DNA from: Pyrocephalus nanus
Lineage: Eukaryota; Chordata; Aves; Passeriformes; Tyrannidae
NCBI GenBank assembly: GCA_038380795.1
Contig: CM076266.1
Span: forward strand, 46,460,425-46,524,424
Length of the DNA: 64,000 nt
Direction: 5' to 3'
In this document: piece by piece, positions 1 through 13,000 of the stretch
Layout: every line of letters starts with the position of its first letter
Numbering within the stretch: position 1 is the stretch's first letter
Made by a program: the position numbers and the translations under genes
Notes under the pieces: model-generated
What the model saw: only the letters and a program-made list of their open reading frames with translations
The model's database searches: none
What the model was told of the DNA's origin: nothing

Positions 1-3000
1 CACCACAATTAAAGCAAAAGATTTTATCTCAAGGGAAGCCCTTCTCTAGGGATCTTCATCTTTAGCCAATCTACATTTTGTGATGGAAAAATGTTTCATA
101 TATCAAATGTAATATCAATCAAATTCAGTTAAATGTAATATTTCCAGGAAACAAAGTTTTTTTAAATCCAAAACTATTCTGAATCAACCTGGAGACTTTG
201 CATCCATAGAAGATCTTAATTTTTTTTTTTTTTAATTTCAGCATTCATCCATTAACTTATCAGGGATAATGGAGAGCATGTTGCTTCTTGCGTTACAGTG
301 CTAATGTATTGCATTTATCAGATTTGGTAATTTTCTGTTTACAGGAAGCCAACATTTACCCGTCATTAGTCTTTATCCTTTTCATCCTTTTGCAGCAAGG
401 AGTGATCTGTATTTTCTCCAGTGGAGCCACTGAGAATTGTAAGCCATACAGCCTTGAATCTGATATTATTCACAATGGGAACACTCTCTCAAATTAACTT
501 ATTGGAGAGAAATGTAAATCAATTATGTTTACAGCTCTCAACAAACAGAATTAAAATGTTCCACCAGTCTGCTTCGAATTCCTAATCATTTGTGTGATTA
601 ACCCTGTGTCTGGGATTTGCAAGAGAGTATGAGATGAATTGGTTTCTCTTCATTATCCAAGACAGTTCAGTTATTCCTGAGGTGTTCTAACAAAACAGCC
701 AGCCAAGCAACCCCCCCACCCCTTAAAATAATTATCCATCAAGAAATGGATAACACCCACTGCCATTCCACAGCACTACTGTGCAGCATATATGCAAGTC
801 ACAAGGTCATGCTCTTGAGATGGGAAATGAAGCAAAATCAATCCCAGGCCAAGAATAAATGCATGACCAGCCTGGCTCAGGTCAGCCTGCTCATGAAGGA
901 CTGTGAGTGAAAGCAAGAGAACTGGGTATATGACATACAGAAATGCAATTTTTGAAAATAATGAGCAACATCCAAAAATATGAAGCTCAAAGGGCCACTC
1001 ATCTCCCCAGTACAACATTTTAATACTGTTCTTTGCTGCAGTCATCTCCCATTGATTCCATTTCATTTAGATCAGTACAATAATGAGGTTTTCATGATCC
1101 CTGGGGTCTATCTGCTTTTGTGATTACATGAAAAGACAATCCCTAACCCATATGTGTGACTGGTTTTTGGCTCTGAAGAGCCTTTTGAGGCAGGAGGGGT
1201 CTGCCTTACACCACAGATCCTGCTCCCGAGATGACAGCCATGGGAATTACCTCCAGCCTACCCAGCCCTCTCCTGTGCAGAGCAGGGATGTCCTTGGGGA
1301 CACCTCACCACTCTCTACAATTACTTGAAAGGAGGTTGTAGTGAGGGGGAGGTCAGTCTCTCCTCCCAAATAACAAGCGACAGGATGAGACAAAACAGCC
1401 TTAGGTTGCACCAGAGGAGATTTAAATCAAGTATTATGAAAAATTTATTCACAGAAAGGTTTTTTAAGCACTGGAACAGGTTGCCCAGGGAAGTGGTAGA
1501 GTCACCATTCCTGAAGGCACTTAAAAGATGTGCAGATGTGGCACTTAGGGACATGGTTTAGTGGTGTGCAAGTTGGCAGTGCTGAGTTGGACTCAATGAT
1601 CTTAAAGGTCTTTTCCAACCTAAACTATTCTATGATTCTGTGATTTCATGTCTAAAGAAGACACCACGTACTTTTCAGACATGGCCAAAAAAATACCAGG
1701 CCTGGAGCATTTTGCCTTTTGTACAGTGAGATATCACCCCTCTTCCATCATTCATGTGAAGCAGAAGGTGCCCCAACAAACAGATAGGAGACTCTGGCAG
1801 AGGCCAAAGTCTAAGCACATGAAGGGTCCCTAGGGAATTATCTTCCACAGAAATGCATTATTTCAGGAGATTCCAGTTCGCTCGTGCTGACCAAGAGCCC
1901 AGACAACTTTTCTGACAGGCAGTGGCTGGGTCAGCTCTGCCTGAGACATCATCTCGAGATGCCGGGTAGACTGTGTTTGCTGCACTGTGTGAAGAATTTG
2001 ACCGGCTGGGAGGGAAAGAACCAGCCCTCACCCAGAGAAGAGGTGGGTCTCCTGAGCTGCAGGAGCCCAGCACCTCCTGCTCTCCAGATGTGCAGGCTCC
2101 CATGGGACAAGCACTGCAGGCCCCTGAATCAAAGCAGTTGCACACAGCAGGAGTCCTGTTCTTAGAAAGAGCAGGCTGTGCTCAGCAGGCTTCATCCACC
2201 TCTGAATTTCAACAGCCCAGATCCTTCACATACTTATGTAAATCTCTGCTCAGTCTAGACTGACAAAATATGCACCTTAAGCACAGCCTGCACTGATATC
2301 CACAAACCCGGCATTTAGTGGCTTGACACACCAAAAAAGTATCACAATTTTTATTCCAACCTTATAATCAGAAAGTCAGAATTACAGTAAATGGAGTCTT
2401 TTCTATCTTCTGTTTAAAAGGTCTAATTATTTTATTATTCAATGTATGTACATGCAGATAAGTAATAATTATTCTGAGTTTTATCCTGCATAATAGAGCC
2501 TGTTAATGCTCAGAGATAATAGCGCAGAGACAGCTCATTATGCCAATTTGTACAAAAATAACAGAATTATTTTTTTCTTCTGAACAAACTTGTTCTGGTT
2601 TGATAAGAGGAAGTTTCAATCACTTCTTTATTTGCTGAAAGATTAAACTATAAGCAGCCAGTAAGCTGATTATTATTTTAATGATGAATCACCACATGCA
2701 ATGAGGAATGAGCCATCCAAAGGATTTGAAGGCAAATTCATGAAAGGTTATACATCCTTAAAATAAGATGATCCTAAAATTATTGCACATCTGTTTCTAA
2801 ACAGCCTTCTTACCAGAAGTGTCACTTAGGAGTTTGTCCTGCTAACGGCTGAGAAAACTCAGGTGAGCATGTAGAGGAGGAAATGGTGATGGTTTCCAGT
2901 ATCTCAGAACCATGCAAGTTTGGGGTACAGAAAACCAGTTCAGCCATCAAAAGTGTTTGGTTTCACCAAGGCTGAACTTATACCCTGAAGCAGGACAACT

Positions 3001-6000
3001 GCAACAGAGGAGGTGGCTTTCCTGAAAAAAGAAAACATCTTTGCTCCCTGATAACCAGCTGTCTGGAGTATCATGGTCTCTGGTGGATCTAGCAGCCTGC
3101 TGCCCTCAAAGTGGGGATGGAAGGGAAGTCCTCTGACAAAGCATGTGTTTAGTTTTTCCAGTCTTTTTTTCTTTCATCACCACTGATCCAAGCCTTATTT
3201 ATTCAGCTTCTCCTTATCTAATCCCTTTCTCCACTTTTGCCCTGAAATAAAAAACTCTGTGAAAAAAGCAGAAAATATAAAACAAATTAAACCAACGCTT
3301 GTCAGTCTTGTCTCTCTTACTCTGGCTTGGTTTTTCCTGCCTAGAGGCCATTGGCATGACATGGCCCATGGCCATGGGCAAGGCCACTGTGAGACCAAAA
3401 ATCCAGTCCAGGGGACTTGAAGCATCAGGCAGTCCCACGATGCACAAGACACAGTGCAGGAGAGACCTTGCAGGTTGAGATAAAAAGCCTATTTCTGATT
3501 AGTATCCTAGTCTGTCTGTCTGCCTGTTGGGGCAGACTGGCAGGGGCCCTAGCAGCACTTAAGCAAGGAGGATTTAAGCAAGGGAGTCCTCCTGGGAGGA
3601 TTCAGGACCTGTAGCCCCTCAGTGACACCCACAGGTCATGGTGCATGGCCTACAGCACAAGAACAGCCTGGTTAACATTAACAACAGGCAACCACCTCCA
3701 TCCCACACCATGTGCTGCCTTATTAATACACAGAGCTTCCCACCAAACTCAAGCTCATCCGCCAACCCCTTGCCTAAAACCCCCACCGAGAGATCTCTAC
3801 AGACAGTGCTGGGCTCACCCATGCCCTCCAGCTGATGGTTGTTTTCTAACCTGGATAATTATGAGACTGGCTAAACTTGGGGTTTGAGTCATTGTACAAG
3901 TACCAGATTTATTTTCAGTTTGCATGCAAATATTTTTTAAAAATCTTTAAACCCAGCAAATCTCCAAAGAGCTTGTTCTGCGTCTGACCGAGTTCTGAGG
4001 AAGAAGCACAAACATCCTTGGCTCCCAGGGGTAGTTTTGACTGGCGGATCACCAACCACAGCATCCCTGCAAGGTCCCACAGGATGCCACATCGGAAGAG
4101 AGGCAGTTCACTCCCCACCTCACGGAATGACATGGGGATGGCTGGGGCTGCAGCTGGTATCTCTCCCAAAGTCCCATCTGCCCCAGAACTGCGGCCTAGT
4201 ACAGCTGAGCATCAAGGAGGAGACTGACCCACCACCACCTCCTTTTCTTGTGGAGTGGGGCTGCCAGGGTGGGGCCAGAGGCTCTGGAGAGACAACTTAC
4301 TTTCAAGGAACGAAAATAAGGCACAGAGGAAGAACTAAAATAAAATCTCCACAGAAAAGGAAGACTTTAATTTCAAACTTTTTTTGTCTTGTGTCCCTTG
4401 GAGTCTGTCCTGCAGAGAAAAGAGAAAATCACCACTATATTGAACATAATTTCATAACTCACTTTTGCTTTTGATGAAAACTCATTCATGGCACTTTTTT
4501 TCTGCACCCGCATTTATGCATTTGCTCTGGGATTGGGAAGGTCCCCTTTAAGCAAATGAAATATTGTTCTTGCCTCTAGACAGACATTATGGATCATTGC
4601 AATTTCTATCTTCCAGCAGAGGAGCCTGAGACTATGAATTTATCTGCAGCTCTGGGTTTTTTCTACACGAGCTGTGTGAAGGTAAGCAATGAGCAATGCT
4701 GCTCCTCAGCCATGACCTGTGCTGCTTTCACTGGAAGCCCAGGTTGGTTCTCAGGCCAAGATACTGATGCCTCTCCTTCACTGACACAAGCAGCAGAGGC
4801 CTGGCTCTGTGGGTGCAGGTGAACTTTGCCACCTTCTCCCCTGTATGTGGGGTTTATTGGAGGAATGGCACTTGCCCTTGTCCTTAGTTCCAGTTAGTCG
4901 ATGATGCTGCCAATTGCAAATCTTATTTCTACAGTGCTGATGGGTTTATTTTCCATGGATTAGAAAGGGCATTTTTGTCATCTGAATTGCATGAGCCAGC
5001 AGTACAATTCACTGGAATTTAGTACCTCTATAAATATTTCATAGAGAGATGCCAAGTACAATAAATTGTTTCATACAGCAGCTCCCAAACACCACAGAAG
5101 CATGATGCACACCAAAGGCATTGAAAGGCCTGTGATACAAAGCCTAGGAGGAGCTGCCTGTCCCATTTGTTGGCAAGGGGAAGAAAATACATTAAAAACC
5201 TTGCTCAGACAAGGTATTCACCAGCATGCCAAGGCTCCATGATAGCTCTGAATTTTCATGGCATGCAACCTGGGCAGAATGTCATGGAAAGAGTAGCAAA
5301 AACCTTCCTTATTTAATGGCAGAGACTGAGTCTAGCGACAAGCTCCATTCCTGGGAACCGCAGGCATGCTGTCTGCCTGCATCCAGTCCTAGGCATGTGG
5401 CTTGGCTGAGGCTGAAGAGGAATGCTAAAAGGGATTTAATTTTCCCTTTTTGTGTGCTGTAGAGAGGCAGTAAGGAGCTGTGGGTCAATTCAGCTGATCG
5501 AAGTCCCTGTTTCCTACTCACAGAGGGATTCCCTCTTAAGATGTCCCCTCTGCTAAAGTACATATTAACAATGTCATGTTGTTATCGGTGAAGTCACCTT
5601 TGATTATGATCCAATAAGTTAAAAGAACTTTTCAAAGCTGAAGAACACCTCACAGAAATCAAATGCCCAGTTAGAACTGATTTGAGAATGTCATTCTATT
5701 TAATTTTAGAATGTGAGCACAGGCCACTGGGTGGTGGGAAAATGGACCTGTCCTAAGTATCTTAATATGACAGTTTTTTAGCGTCTTTGTCCAAATCTTG
5801 CCAAAATCTTTCCACTGGAAAACCTGAGGTCAAGATGGTATTATACATTGCTCCCAGGACATAAAGGGAAAACCCATTTAGGGTTTTTCTTTACAAACAG
5901 TGAAATGTAACTCTTCTGCTTTGGCTTTGCTTCTGAGTTAAATTACAACATTCTTGTCCAGTTCAGCTATTCCAAGTAACCATTTTTAACTGGAAGGTCA

Positions 6001-6099
6001 TTTTGGAAAAGAAATTAAGTGCATTTTTATGTGCATTGAGGTAAAATAAGGTTTGTTCAGATACATCTGTATTTCAGCTTGCTTTTGTTTTCCTTCTAG
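1..6099. other. 3' flank of SDHAF3, no gene seen
   Basis: Apart from the CR1 at 1.3 kb, nothing in this part can be called a gene. Open frames such as 1884-2165, 4037-4474 (+) and 3195-3452 (-) have overlapping frames on both strands, show no family similarity, and have no promoter or splice context. About 2400-2720 is AT-rich with several taatta/attatt motifs and is a candidate conserved non-coding element. By human synteny the next gene beyond position 1 should be TAC1, but no tachykinin exon is present. Confidence 0.6.
1299..1645 (+). mobile_element. CR1 LINE, 5'-truncated, 3' end of ORF2 plus 3' UTR
   Basis: This is a chicken-repeat-1 type copy in + orientation. It has the standard CR1 run of motifs: ctctacaattacttgaaagg, the block around gaacaggttgcccaggg (from about 1475), then ttggactcaatgatctt and ttttccaacctaaa. 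It ends in the repeated octamers attctatg/attctgtg. The last 78 codons of the ORF2 reverse transcriptase protein are still open (1325-1561, ending at tag), including the typical [13 protein letters not shown]. This makes it one of the better kept copies here. It is 5'-truncated as usual for CR1. Confidence 0.93.
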
Positions 6100-6372
6100 T
6101 CATAGAAACATAGAAATCCTGAGCTGGAAGGGACCCAAAAGAATCACTGAGTCCAACTCCTGGCCCTGCACCCATTCCCCAGTCACACCATGTGCCCAAG
6201 AGTATCATCCAAACACTTCTTGAACTCTGTCAGGCTTGGTGCTGGGACCACTTCCCTGGGGAGCCTGTTCCAGTGTCCAACCATCCTTTGGGCGAAGAAC
6301 CTTTTTCTAATATCCAACCTCAACCTCCCCTGACAGTTCTAGCCATTCTCCTTGGGTCCTGTCACTGGCCAC
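6100..6372 (-). mobile_element. CR1 LINE fragment
   Basis: A minus-oriented CR1 3' end. The + strand starts with degenerate tip octamers (catagaaacatagaaatc), then gagctggaagggaccc and gagtccaactcctggccctg, and continues through ttccctggggagcctgttcc to aacctcaacctcccctgac. It belongs to the CR1 type with 'cctggccctgca', which differs from the copy at 1.3 kb. The open frames on both strands here are CR1 by-products. Confidence 0.92.
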
Positions 6373-7324
6373 CGGAGCACCAGTTATGGTCAGTTGCTGA
6401 TTTCATACGGAGGGACTTTTCCCAGATAGTGAGAGAGAGGGAATCAACACCTTCACTACAAATGACTGTAATGCTGTGTGACTGACATGTGTTGCTGCAT
6501 TGCAGGCAGGAACACGTCACACACAACTGCACATCTGCAGCCCCTGCCTGCTGCTCCCTGGCAACTCCTGCCCAGCAGACTGGCAGGCAGGGAAAGAAAG
6601 ATCTAGGAAGATCTGGCTTTACAAAAAACCAGGGAGGTCTACCAAGCATCTCTTGGTACTTTAAGGTACTTTCAACTGAAGAGGCCTCTGCCAAGTGCTG
6701 ATCCATCACTCAGAGCACCAAAGCCACAGCAGAGGTCTTGGTGCCAGACATTGGCTCAGACTGTGGGGTCCAGTCTTCCTCAGGTTCAGAATTCCTCAGT
6801 CTGTCTTGGGAAACTCCATTTGTCTACCGCAGGAGGTGGCACTGCCTGTGCATGCCTGCGGCAGGTTCATGGCCTTGGGGACAATTGCTTCGATTTTGTC
6901 ACAAATACAGCAACACAGCCCCATATTTTCAGGGGATTTAGTACCATGTTGCCTTCCTGATCCCACAGTGGTGGGATGGTCAGTCTAAGGAAGACTGGCA
7001 CTGTACAGTGTTAAGTCCTACAGAGGTAAATGTGCTATTTCCTACCTGCTGTTCCCAAGCCTGTGTCTCACCTCCCAGAGCTCAGGAAAGTTTTTTGGGT
7101 CTCATTTGGCCCATGCTACTCACTCCAGTAGCCTGCTTTTAAAACTGCAATGAGCAAGTAAGTTATGAGATGTTTTAACCTCTTGCTGTTCACCCAAGCC
7201 TCAGGTGAGACTACAGGATTGGAATTGTAAAACTGAGTAAGGGAAACATTTATCATTGTTGCTATGGAGACTGGAGTTTATGTAGCAATGACTTGTTCTG
7301 GTTTTTAACTCCTTGATCTTAAGC

Positions 7325-7351
7325 CAAAAAAAAAAAAAAAGAAAAGAAAAA
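7325..7351 (+). repeat. Poly(A)-type low-complexity run
   Basis: A run of about 15 A followed by gaaaagaaaaa. Similar short runs occur at 53379-53392 and 60722-60739 (A), and at about 61206-61220 (T). None is joined to a recognisable element. Confidence 0.7.
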
Positions 7352-8291
7352 CCCACAAAAATATCACGGACAAAACCTCTGAGACATGAGAATACAATTT
7401 GAATGACCTCTCAGCAGTATTCCAAAAGAAAACAAAGATGACAGGAATAGGGAGTAAAATGTCTTTGTGTGCCAGGACAGTCTCCTCCTGCAGAGAAGGA
7501 ACTAGGAAGCGGCTAGAAAAGGAACTAGGGCCACAGTGGAAGCAAGAGCAACCATCAGTTGCAGATTCTTTGGGGTACCCAGTGTTCTCTGGAACGCTGT
7601 CCAGAGCCACCGCTCCAGCCAAACAGCTCATGCACTCTGGTCACAGTCAGATGCTCAGAGGACAGCATAACACCTTTTGACAATAAGGCCTACCCTCATT
7701 TTATCTGTAATATGCATCACTGGACAACACAGATACGGAATCTGGGCCTTTACCTTCTCCTAAATGGCTGTGTATGGCAGTGTAGGTAGGCACAAACATG
7801 TACCTGTTCCTTGTGGGCACATGATCAGTATGAGTATGATGACAGTACACGAAATCTGTACCAGGCTCTATTGCAGATCAAAGCATGAAGCGTGTCTGAT
7901 CACGTTGCTACAGTAAAGAGATTATTTGCAGTATTTGAAAGCAGCTCTGAAGTTTCAAAAAATGACACATCTTAAGCTTAATAGATTGCCCTTAAAAAAG
8001 CCCTTACATATCCATACCAGACTCTCACAGAATAAAGTTATTTTAATGTCATAGAATTTAAGCCTTGGAGTGGAGGGCCAAGGCATTCCTAAGATAGTCA
8101 TCAGACAGGTTTCAGAGCAATGTGGAAAAATATCCCTTTTAGTTTATGATTATTAAAGTTCTGTGCTGAAGGAGCAAAGAACGTGGCCATGCGACCCCAT
8201 CCCCAGCCATTCAGATCCATGAGCAGCCTCTTCTGGTTGTCATGATTCAGGACATAACTAAATCCCTTTGCTTTTCCATAGTAATGCATAT

Positions 8292-8738
8292 ATAAGAAAG
8301 ATATTAAGCTATTGGAGAGTGTCCAAAGGAGGGCAGTGAAGATGGTGAAGGGCCATGAGGGGAAGCTGTGTGAGGAATGGCTGAGGTCACTTGATCTGTT
8401 CTGCCTGGAGAAGAGGAGACTGAGGGGAGACCTCATTGTAGTTACAACTTTCTCGTGAGGAGAAGAGAAGGAGCAAGCACTGATCTCTTCTCTGTGTTGA
8501 CCAGTGATAGGACCCAAGGGAATTTCTAGAACTGTGTCAGGGGAGGTTGAGGTTGGATATTAGAAGTTCTTTGCCCAGAGGGTGGTTGGGCACTGGAACA
8601 GGCTCCCCAGGGAAGTGTTTGGATAATACTCTTGGTGTGACTCCTGAGGATGGCCCCATGCAGGGCCAGGAGTTGGACTCAGCGATTCTTGTGGGTCCCT
8701 TCCAACTCAGCATATTCTGAGATTCTGTGATTCTGTGT
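8292..8738 (+). mobile_element. CR1 LINE fragment (about 450 bp)
   Basis: A + oriented CR1, the longest copy in the window. It includes ggagagtgtccaaaggaggg, ctggagaagaggagactgag and ggagacctcattgtag, then ggcactggaacaggctcccc, the 3' part with ggccaggagttggactcagc, and tip octamers (attctgagattctgtgattctgtg). The part around 8460-8540 is diverged. It is the same broad subtype as the minus-oriented copy at 6.1 kb. No intact ORF2 frame remains. Confidence 0.92.
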
Positions 8739-9001
8739 GCTAGTCCAGAAACAGCAGCCCACCAAGCAGAGATGCTCCAGGACAAGTAAATCAGATGGAA
8801 TTAGCTTCTCTATATTCTCTTCTTTTTCACTGTTCACACGGGCTCTGCAAAGCTGCACCTGGCTCCCAAAACAAGAGGCGCTGTGATAGGTGTTTCTTTG
8901 ACATCTACATACCCTCTTTTTAAGAGCAGCCACATTGAGGGTGTATGGACTTGTTTGATAACTGACAGTCATTTAAAGACTGGCTAATGGCTTTCAGAGT
9001 G

Positions 9002-9042
9002 AAAAAAAAAAAAAACAACAACAACAAAACAAAACCAAAAAA
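9002..9042 (+). repeat. A-rich simple repeat
   Basis: A run of 14 A, then acaacaacaacaaaac and aaaacc. No flanking retroelement was recognised. Confidence 0.75.
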
Positions 9043-9852
9043 TCAGATGACAGGGAACAGGGGACATGTTACAGGAATTTATAGTTTGATCCCTAATGTT
9101 GAACTGTTGTAGGAATTTTACTGCACATCACAACAGCAACTCAATAAAAATGAGACAAAACAAGTGAGGAATATCAACCTGGAGTGCCAAGGGGGTACTT
9201 GGGAGTTAGAGGCAATTCTGTAAAAGCTATTGAGCTGTTACTGACATCCTACAATGTGTATAGTTATTATGAAACTAATTTTCAGCAAGTTTATAGGCCA
9301 AAATATAATTCCACCCATCTCAAAAACAGGATGAACTCTAAAAGTCCATGTAAAATCAGTCTCGAAGGGAGAGTAAAGGAGCATCTGAGATGACTTTTAG
9401 AGAAAGAACTGGAAGGGGAATCTGGGAGATCATTTAAATCCCAGAGTGTCTTCAAATGCTAAGTGCTCGAAGTCAGTTCTTGCCTGTCACTGGGAAGTGA
9501 AGTGCTTTTCCACTTCCACTTTTCCTGCGGACCAGGCAGAGCAGGTCACACACAGGCTGGAACTGCTGTCTTCTGCTCTTCCTGCAGCAAGTCTTTGTAT
9601 TTCATGGGTGACCAGGGACTCAGATGTCTTCTGAGAGAAAATCCCAAACTCTGCAGGATGAAACCTGCTTTGCTAAATTTATTTGAATAGTGATGATAGT
9701 CAAGCTGTAGCATGGAGGTAAGTAACTTCATCTTAACCCAGCGTGTTTTCTAGGTTATTTCTATCAGGTTGGGGTGGTGGTTTTGTTTAATTCTACAAAG
9801 TTGGTATCTTCTCGTATGGAGTACATGCGATCAGCTTTGCTGTTCTTCATGG

Positions 9853-10057
9853 ATTAGACTGGATACTAGGAGAAATTTCTTCACTGAAGGGGTGGTCAGG
9901 CACGGGAAGAGGATGCCCAGGAAGTGGTGAAATCACTTTTCCTGCAAGTGTTCAAAAAATATGTAGATGTAGTGCTTAGGGGCATGGCTTAGTGGTGTTA
10001 ATAGTTGGACTCAATGATCTTGGAGATCTTTTCCAACTGTAAATAATTCTGTGATTT
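9853..10057 (+). mobile_element. CR1 LINE fragment, diverged
   Basis: A short + oriented CR1 3' end: ggatactaggagaaatttct, tgcccaggaagtgg, ggcatggcttagtggtg, ttggactcaatgatcttgga, ttttccaactgtaaa and the tip attctgtgattt. It has small deletions and substitutions against the 1.3-kb copy, so it is older. Confidence 0.88.
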
Positions 10058-13000
10058 GTTCTGTATTTCACTCTACTTAATTAGTCTCTTTATTACCATA
10101 AGAACTACTCAATGAGTTAAAAATTGTAGCTATTTCTTTTCAAGTTCAGGAATAATTACAAAAACTGACAGTAAGGGTTCTTTAGACCACTACAAAAAAG
10201 TTCTTGTAAGTAACTAAGACTTCAGAAATTTGAAAATGCCTGGGCCATACGCCACAAAAATCAACAAACAAAAAGGCTTAGAAAATTCATAATGTTATTT
10301 ATTACTCCTGAATATAATATATTTAGTGAGATACCTGTGCAGCTTTTTGCATCACATGAACCTTATGTATGATGTATAATCACTTGTGGGTCTCACTATT
10401 ACCACATAAGCCTTCTATTAAAACAAACTGATAACTGTGTAATTAGTAACTATGTATGTAATGGTATAAGCTGATAACTACATAATGGTACAGTCATTTG
10501 TAAGAGCAAAATTTTGTTCCCTGCCTAGAGGGAGCTGGAGAGAGCTATAAACATGAAATACCAATGCTACCTGTGGGATTAAATTGCTATTTTCCAATAG
10601 CTGTGATGCTTAAAAGGATATTGCTGTAGCGTGGATGTTTCAGGAATACAAGGCACAGCACATAGCTGTGATTAAGCTAAACCACACTTTCTGTCTTTCA
10701 TTCAGCTTCCCTCTAAATCAGGTATCACAGGGTGTTGCACTCTTGCAGCATCCTCTGGGGTCCAAAGGAGTACACGTGCTGGTGGGAGCCAGGGAATGTC
10801 CTCCTATGGAAAGGGGGTACCTGTCCCCAGGGCCCTTCCCCATCGTGCCCACTCCTGGCTCCTCCCCAGGCAGTGTGACCAGCTTCAGGGGGCTCAGGGC
10901 AGCCATCTCCATCCTCTGCATGGTGAGGAAGGGCATTTCTGGCATGGCACAGCAAGCCAGAGGGAAATCCTGACGTTTCCGTGCCCACTGTCCTCAGCAG
11001 GCCGAGGTTTGGAATGCAAAAGGTTCATTTCTTCAACATGTAACACAGCAGCAAAGCATCTCCTGACTGCAGTGGTGTGTCCACAGCCAGCCTTTTCCTT
11101 TCCCTTGGGGGTAAACAAAATGGAAGAAACTGAAAATTGCATCAAACAAAATCTGTTCCCAACTGTGTTTGTTCTGACTGCGGTTTTTCCAGTCCCAGGG
11201 TGGCATTTCTTTACCAGAAATGTTTGCTTTTCAGCTGAGAAAATGGAACTGGCTTGGAAAAAAGACAGTCCTTAGCTCTTCCCCTTTGCAGATAAGAAAA
11301 CCTGCTTACAGTTTGCAAACATGGTTAAGATTTTAAAAGTTGATGCCATTTTACTGCAATGTCAGCAGCTTTGGGAAGCTCAGGACCCACTGCACTGGCC
11401 TCTGCACTAAAGGTCTCCTCTTTGCAAATGAGCAGAGGCTTCTGTCATCACTATGAGGGATCTGTGTGGCTTTTCTGAATTATTTTTAACATACCACAGA
11501 GAGGATTAGGAAGGAACCTTTGTACCATCTGTCCTGGACTGCTAGTGAGCCCTTCTGGAAATTACTCAGATACTTTGGTGTGAACAGGCTGCTTAGATGT
11601 TGTGTTTTTCAGCCTCTGGGCACTGCACAGTACTTGTAACACCAATATTTTAAAGAGCATGGCCTTACAATGCCACATCTTTAAATAAAAAATGAAAACT
11701 TCTTAATGAACATTGGCAACAAGCCCCAAACATTTATTTTTTTTTTAATGATTCTCAGTCCCTGTACCAAGTATGAAGCATGCAGCAATGTCTGCTGCAG
11801 AAAAAGCACATGTGCTCGGCAGGCGGAGAGGTGGAAGGCACAGGGATCATCTTTGGAGGGCATGGTCGGGGGTGGGGATAAACAGATGTAAGAGGCTGCA
11901 GAGGGTGTGAAGAAGCTTTTGGTACAGATGCTCTCTGAGCATCTTGCTGCAATGTACCACTGTCCTGCCCTGTGCCATCCCCGGTCAGCCTCCTATGGCA
12001 GGGAGGAGGAGGCTTCCCTAGCTGGCCACACCCAGTTTAAACCCCAGTCTGGTTGTCAAAGCCTGTTGGAACACTGGTCTGTCATCCCCTTGGACTACTT
12101 ACCAATTCCTGCCATCATCATGCTATTCTTTACGTGGGTCCCTTGTACAAAGGAAAAGCACGGCCAGTTTCCATTGCTCTGTCAGACCTTCTATGCTACA
12201 GATTCTGTACACTATTCCACTACAGTAAAGCTAAGTGAAATGCTGCCTTTGTTACAAGCCCAGCTGTGTATTGCCAGCTTACAATCCTCTATGTTTTATT
12301 GGTTTTGCTGTTAATCTCTCACGATAAACACATACCACTACTTTAGATTCTGTAGTAGTTGTTTCTCCAGTCACAACCAGAAATAGGAACCTTTGGGGAA
12401 AAATGGTAAATATGTCAGCTCACCTAACATAGGATTGAAATTTCACTTCAGCCATCAAGGAATGTAACTGGCATAAAACAGAAGGCTCATCTGTGCTGGA
12501 AATGGCGTTGCATACGGTGTTTTTTCCACTAACTACTTATTGAGGGTTATACATTTGTAATACACACTTGTCTCTATGTTTTTCAGCATTTATAACAAGT
12601 TGAAAAATATTCTGTAACTAAAGGTCATTTTATTAAATGAAGATACTTGTTTTAGAGTCTCAAGTACTAGCTTTGAAATTGTTACAGAGCAGAATAAACA
12701 CTGAACTCCCCAGACACACGTATTGGTTGTGCAGGATCATACATCACCTAAATGAGCTAGCTGAAACACCTGACATTTTCTCATAGCACACTGCTACAAG
12801 TGGCAAAACCATTCAGTTCTTAGTCATTTATACACTGAATTTATGCACTGACATTGCTCTCAATTTCAATGAACAAAGAATACTTTGTGTTGTACTTATG
12901 TAATGGTTGCATCCAAATGAAAATAAATCCTGTGATCTTCATGTGTCGTAATTGGCACACAGAAACCACTGGAAAAACTGGAAGGGCTCAGCACTGTCCA

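Noticed and set aside
1325..1561. 78-codon + strand frame that looks protein-like
   Set aside because: It is the C-terminus of CR1 ORF2 in a truncated LINE copy, not a host gene.
4037..4474. 145-codon + strand frame
   Set aside because: No recognisable domain, overlapping frames on both strands, and no promoter, splice or conservation evidence.
10796..11275. 159-codon + strand frame in a GC-richer patch
   Set aside because: Frames are open on both strands over the GC-rich part and nothing matches a known family; most likely a chance frame.
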